Assembly: GCF_049705945.1 (NCBI RefSeq)
Contig: NZ_JBNAMV010000004.1
Span: forward strand, 310,001-374,000
Origin: Salarchaeum japonicum_A
GTDB taxonomy: Archaea; Halobacteriota; Halobacteria; Halobacteriales; Halobacteriaceae
Direction of reading: 5' to 3'
DNA length: 64,000 nt
The notes beneath the pieces are model-generated. The model was not told the DNA's origin. It worked only from the letters and a program-made list of their open reading frames with translations, and made no database searches. Of this stretch, positions 60,737 through 64,000 are shown in pieces. Position numbers and translations under genes: made by a program. Within the stretch, counting starts at the first letter, position 1, and every line of letters starts with the position of its first letter.

Positions 60737-62629
60737 TTAGTCACCTGCCGCGGGTTCGAGCCGCGTCTGACTGGATGGTTCGTCGAGCCGGTCGTCGATC
60801 TCGATCTCGGCGGCCTCCACGATTTCGCCGGGTTCGAACGGGTTCCCGTTGTACTTGAGGAAACTGGAGAGCATCTCGCCGTACCCGCCGGTTTCCTTCT
60901 GGATGTGACCGAGGAACTGCGCGGTCGTGCTCATCTCGACGACGAGCGCCTCGTCGACGCTGTCGAGGAAGTCACGGACCTTCCGCTCGGGGAACGGCGC
61001 CATCTCCGAGATGGAGAGCGCTTTCACCGAGTACCCGTTCTCGTTCAGGCGGTCGACGGCCTCCTCGACCGTCCCGGTCTGACTGCCCCAGGAGACGAGA
61101 CCGAAGTCGGCGGACTCGTCGCCGTACACGTCCTGACGCTCGTCTTCGTCGAGGTCCGCGCGAATCGACCGCATCTTGCGGAGCCGGCGGTTCATCTGGT
61201 TCACGCGATTGTCGGGGTCCTCGCTGATGTGGCCCTCGGGCGTGTGCTCGTTCCCCGTCGCGAGGAAGTGCCCGCCCTTCTGGCCGGGAACCGACCGCGG
61301 GCTCACGCCGTTCTCGGGGTCGTGGCGGAACCGCTCGAACTTCCCGAACTCGTCGTGCGCGGCCTCCGCGATCTCGTCCTCGGTGAGCGTCGACCCGAGG
61401 CTGGGGTTCGGGTCCTGGTCGAAGAACGAGGCGGGGATGTTCCGGTACTCGCCGGAGAGCTTCTGGTCGTAGATGACCATCACCGGAATCTGGTACTCCC
61501 ACGCGACCTGGAACGCCTTCCGGGTCTGCTCGTAGCACTCGATCGGGTCGGAGGGCGCGAACACCACGCGGTGGCTGTCGCCCTGGCTCGTGTAGAGGAC
61601 GTGCTCGAGGTCGGCCTGCTCGGGCTTCGTCGGCATTCCCGTGCTGGGGCCGGCGCGCATCGACTCGACGAGCACGAGCGGTGTCTCCGTCATCTCGGCC
61701 AATCCGAGCGGCTCGGACATGAGCGCGAACCCGCCGCCGGACGAACCGGACATCGCCTTCACGCCCGCGTGCGACGCGCCCACGGCGAGCGCCGCCGCCG
61801 CGATTTCGTCCTCCACCTGCTCGCTGATACCGCCCACGTCGGGCATGAGCTGGGTGAGGATGGTGAACACGTCCGTCCACGGCGTCATCGGATAGCCGGA
61901 GATGAACCGGCAGCCCTCGTCGAGGGCGCCGTACGCGATACCGTGGCTTCCGGAGACGAGCACCTGCTCTTCCTCGTGTTCTCCCTGGGGCACGGACACG
62001 TCGTGGGCGTCCACGTCGTACTCTTCCTGCACGGTTTCGTAGGCGTCACGGAGGACCTCGATGTTCGCGTCGAGGATGTCACCGCCCATCGCGTCCGCCA
62101 TCAGTTCCTCGATGTAGTCGAGTTCGAACCCGATAATCGCGGCGGTCGCGCCGACACCCGCGGTGTTCCGCATGATCTCGCGGCCGTGTTCCTTCGCGAG
62201 CGCGCGGAGGTCCAAATCGTAGACGTGCCAGTTGTTCTCCTCGACGCGCTTGTCGAAGTCCTCGATGTCGTCGGTGTCGAGGAGACCGGAGTCGTAGACG
62301 ATAACGCCGCCCTCGCGGAGTTCGTCCAGGTTCTCGGAGAGGGGCTTGATCTCCTCCTCGCCGTAGTACGCGCCCTCCTTCGGGTTCCGGGCGAAGGAGT
62401 CGCCGAGCGAGAGGAGGAAGTTGTAACCGTCCCCTCGGGAGCGGACGTTCTCTTCCGCCGCGCGAATCTCGACGTAGGTGTGGCCACCACGGATGCGCGA
62501 CGGATAGTGCCGGTGCGTGAAGACGTTGAGGCCCGAGCGCATCAGCGCCTTCGCGAAGTTCTGGCTCGTCGAGTCGATTCCGTCACCGGAACCGCCCGCG
62601 ATTCGCCAGATGAGTTCGTCGTTAGTCAT
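60737..62629 (-). CDS. korA: 2-oxoacid:ferredoxin oxidoreductase alpha subunit (KorA-type, gamma-alpha fusion)
   Basis: The 630-residue protein fuses the gamma domain (residues 1-200: WRIAGGSGDGIDSTSQNFAK, HRHYPSRIRGGHTYVEIR) to the alpha Pyr domain (SGSHGIAYGALDEGCRFISG, PMTPWTDVF, SGSSGGGFALMSEPLG, AGPSTGMPTKPEQADL) and a C-terminal transketolase-like domain (LVSWGSQTGTVEEAVDRL). This is the two-subunit haloarchaeal arrangement. ATG 62629 (MTNDELIWRI) was chosen over the upstream extension. The promoter region is 62630-62838, with a CCAAATTTT stretch near 62667-62675 on the minus strand. It is the first gene of korA-korB. Confidence 0.88.
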   Translation of the reverse strand: MTNDELIWRIAGGSGDGIDSTSQNFAKALMRSGLNVFTHRHYPSRIRGGHTYVEIRAAEENVRSRGDGYNFLLSLGDSFARNPKEGAYYGEEEIKPLSENLDELREGGVIVYDSGLLDTDDIEDFDKRVEENNWHVYDLDLRALAKEHGREIMRNTAGVGATAAIIGFELDYIEELMADAMGGDILDANIEVLRDAYETVQEEYDVDAHDVSVPQGEHEEEQVLVSGSHGIAYGALDEGCRFISGYPMTPWTDVFTILTQLMPDVGGISEQVEDEIAAAALAVGASHAGVKAMSGSSGGGFALMSEPLGLAEMTETPLVLVESMRAGPSTGMPTKPEQADLEHVLYTSQGDSHRVVFAPSDPIECYEQTRKAFQVAWEYQIPVMVIYDQKLSGEYRNIPASFFDQDPNPSLGSTLTEDEIAEAAHDEFGKFERFRHDPENGVSPRSVPGQKGGHFLATGNEHTPEGHISEDPDNRVNQMNRRLRKMRSIRADLDEDERQDVYGDESADFGLVSWGSQTGTVEEAVDRLNENGYSVKALSISEMAPFPERKVRDFLDSVDEALVVEMSTTAQFLGHIQKETGGYGEMLSSFLKYNGNPFEPGEIVEAAEIEIDDRLDEPSSQTRLEPAAGD

Positions 62630-62803
62630 AGTAGATCTCTGGCCCCCTGCAGTCTGGGCCTTGTCGCAAAATTTGGCGCGACTCACTAAATCGTTTGCTA
62701 TCCATTGGCAGGGAAAGTTCGTGAAAAACTGCGCGGCGAGCGCTCTCCGCGCCGACAGCGCCGGAGTATCGTGATAGTAGTCCGACGACAGAGAACGCGA
62801 ACG

Positions 62804-62811
62804 TTCAAATA
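62804..62811 (+). promoter_or_regulatory. Box A promoter of the PKD-domain surface protein gene
   Basis: TTCAAATA lies about 31 bases before ATG 62839; the bases between are AT-rich (AAATATAATTG). It shares the 209-base gap 62630-62838 with the korA promoter. Confidence 0.55.
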
Positions 62812-62838
62812 CAGTATCGTAAATATAATTGTTTAGAA

Positions 62839-64000
62839 ATGCGGAAATATATCGTGGTCGTCCTCCTCATCGCCATTCTTCCGGCGGTCGTCGCCGCCGA
62901 CGGGAACGAGCGCCCGCTCGCGGAAGCCGGCCTGGACCAGACCGCCACGCGCGGCGCCCCGGTCTACCTCGACGCCACCGGCTCCCACGACCCCGACGGC
63001 GAGCCCATCGCCACCGAGTGGACGATACGCCGCCCGAACGGCACGACGCGCACGCCAGACTGCCCGACCTGTCCGCGCACCTCGTTCACGCCGCGAGCGA
63101 CCGGCACTTACGCCGTCACCGTCCGCGTCACCGACGACGACGGCGCGAGCGCCACCGACACTCTCTACGTCACCGTCGAACCCGGTGACCCACCGACGGT
63201 CACGCTCGACGGCCCGGACGCCGCACGAACCGACCACGCCGCGACCTACCGCGCCGCTGCCGCGCCCGGTATCGCCCCGCTCACGACACTGGTCTGGTAC
63301 GTCGACGGCATCCGCGTCCAAACGACCACGCTTGACGAGAGACGGCGCACCGACACGCTCACCCACTATTTCGACCAGCCCGGCGACCACACGGTCCGCG
63401 TTCGCGCCACCGACACCGACGACCGACACGCGACCGCGCGAACACGCACGAGCGTCATCACCGACGGCGCCGCGACGAACGGAAGCACGGACCCGTCCAC
63501 GAATCCCACCCCAGCACCCACGCACCAATCACCCGACACGGACCTGGTCCTCGACGGCCCACGAGTCCTCACCGGCACCGAACCACTACGCGGCACCTAT
63601 CGCGTCCTCGACGCCAGCGACGACGCGACGACAGCGATACACGTCGACGGCGGTCGACGCCACCTCGGCCGAACTGCGACGCTCACACTTCACCCCGGCA
63701 TTCACGACATCACTGCCACCAGCGACGACACACCCGTTCGCTTCCCGGACAACACCACCACCGTCATCGCCGACCCCGCGCCCACAATCACGATTAATGA
63801 CATTCAGACCGGCCCGGGAATCACCATCGACGCGAGCGCCACCGACGCACTCGACAACCTCGACACCCTCACCATCAGCATCGACGGCACCCAGATCCAC
63901 CACCGCGCCCGCACCGACCTCGACCACATCAAACACACCCACACCACCCTCCGCACCACCTACCGCCAACCCACGCTCAAACCCGGCAACCACACCATCA
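62839..64000 (+). CDS. Secreted PKD-domain protein (N-terminal 387 residues; runs off the window)
   Basis: The frame is open from ATG 62839 to the last base, so the C-terminus is missing. A Sec-type signal (MRKYIVVVLLIAILPAVVAA, cleavage after about residue 20) precedes a PKD domain: VYLDATGSHDPDGEPIA is the hallmark start and TGTYAVTVRVTDDDGASATD the final strands (residues about 40-113), with two Cys in DCPTC. A second Ig/PKD-like repeat follows (VWYVDGIRV, GDHTVRVRATDTDD), then a Thr/Pro/Ser linker near residues 215-235 and two more beta-rich repeats. It is a cell-surface or adhesion-type protein. A His/Thr-rich end (HIKHTHTTLRTTY) is seen at the window edge. Confidence 0.75.
   Translation, partial: MRKYIVVVLLIAILPAVVAADGNERPLAEAGLDQTATRGAPVYLDATGSHDPDGEPIATEWTIRRPNGTTRTPDCPTCPRTSFTPRATGTYAVTVRVTDDDGASATDTLYVTVEPGDPPTVTLDGPDAARTDHAATYRAAAAPGIAPLTTLVWYVDGIRVQTTTLDERRRTDTLTHYFDQPGDHTVRVRATDTDDRHATARTRTSVITDGAATNGSTDPSTNPTPAPTHQSPDTDLVLDGPRVLTGTEPLRGTYRVLDASDDATTAIHVDGGRRHLGRTATLTLHPGIHDITATSDDTPVRFPDNTTTVIADPAPTITINDIQTGPGITIDASATDALDNLDTLTISIDGTQIHHRARTDLDHIKHTHTTLRTTYRQPTLKPGNHTI

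Overview
The window comes from a halophilic archaeon (class Halobacteria). The DNA is GC-rich and the predicted proteins are strongly acidic and rich in Asp/Glu. Many genes start at or within about 10 bases of the expected transcription start, with an archaeal TATA box (box A) 25-32 bases upstream. Secreted lipoproteins carry Tat twin-arginine signals with a lipobox. Several families are haloarchaeal hallmarks: two-subunit 2-oxoacid:ferredoxin oxidoreductase, short FAD oxidoreductase, DUF7504/DUF7503-like proteins and an XPB-type helicase. The genus cannot be fixed from the sequence. No rRNA, tRNA, CRISPR array, insertion sequence or origin was seen.

Layout. 0-7.2 kb: CoA-ester genes (MaoC hydratase fragment, TPP enzyme, GlcD-type oxidase, enoyl-CoA hydratase, MaoC hydratase, APH-type kinase, ACAD10/11-type dehydrogenase). 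7.2-9.1 kb: a triple-hairpin region, a Sir2 deacylase, a small membrane protein and a HAD hydrolase. 9.1-14.0 kb: SDRs, an AMP-forming acyl-CoA ligase and a benzoylformate-decarboxylase-like TPP enzyme. 14.0-17.0 kb: an unusual cassette of a DUF7504-like protein, a CHAT-type Cys/His protease and a convergent 46-residue membrane peptide. 17.2-22.0 kb: first Liv-type ABC transporter operon. 22-27.3 kb: Rad25/XPB helicase, threonine synthase-like enzyme, MsrB, a haloarchaeal hypothetical, a GNAT and an MBL-fold protein. 27.3-33.6 kb: second Liv-type operon, ending in an acyl-CoA ligase gene. 33.7-37.2 kb: SDR, kynureninase and APC transporter. 37.3-39.0 kb: small membrane protein, ICMT-like protein and HSL-type esterase. 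39.0-45.6 kb: two related modules of SCP2-type thiolase, HMG-CoA-synthase-like protein and DUF35 OB-fold protein, flanking an iron alcohol dehydrogenase. 45.7-55.9 kb: cupin, Cys-less redoxin, LLM oxidoreductase, FMN hydroxyacid dehydrogenase, acyl-CoA ligase, acyl-CoA dehydrogenase, alpha/beta hydrolase, two regulators, a PaaI-type thioesterase and a fused 3-hydroxyacyl-CoA dehydrogenase/enoyl-CoA hydratase. 56-62.6 kb: EamA exporter, FAD protein, SRPBCC protein, aminotransferase with Lrp regulator, and korBA. The window ends inside a secreted PKD-domain protein.

Together most genes form a carboxylic-acid or fatty-acid catabolic island. Two high-affinity importers bring in organic acids. Three AMP-forming ligases make CoA esters. 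Acyl-CoA dehydrogenases, hydratases, a fused dehydrogenase/hydratase and thiolases carry out beta-oxidation-like steps, and KorAB feeds 2-oxoacids to ferredoxin. The two transporter operons share a 29-base upstream element at identical internal spacing, which suggests common control.

The two strongest candidates for something new are the CHAT protease/membrane-peptide cassette (14.0-17.0 kb) and the paired thiolase/HMGS-like/DUF35 modules, in which the HMGS-like subunit has Ala where the catalytic Cys should be.
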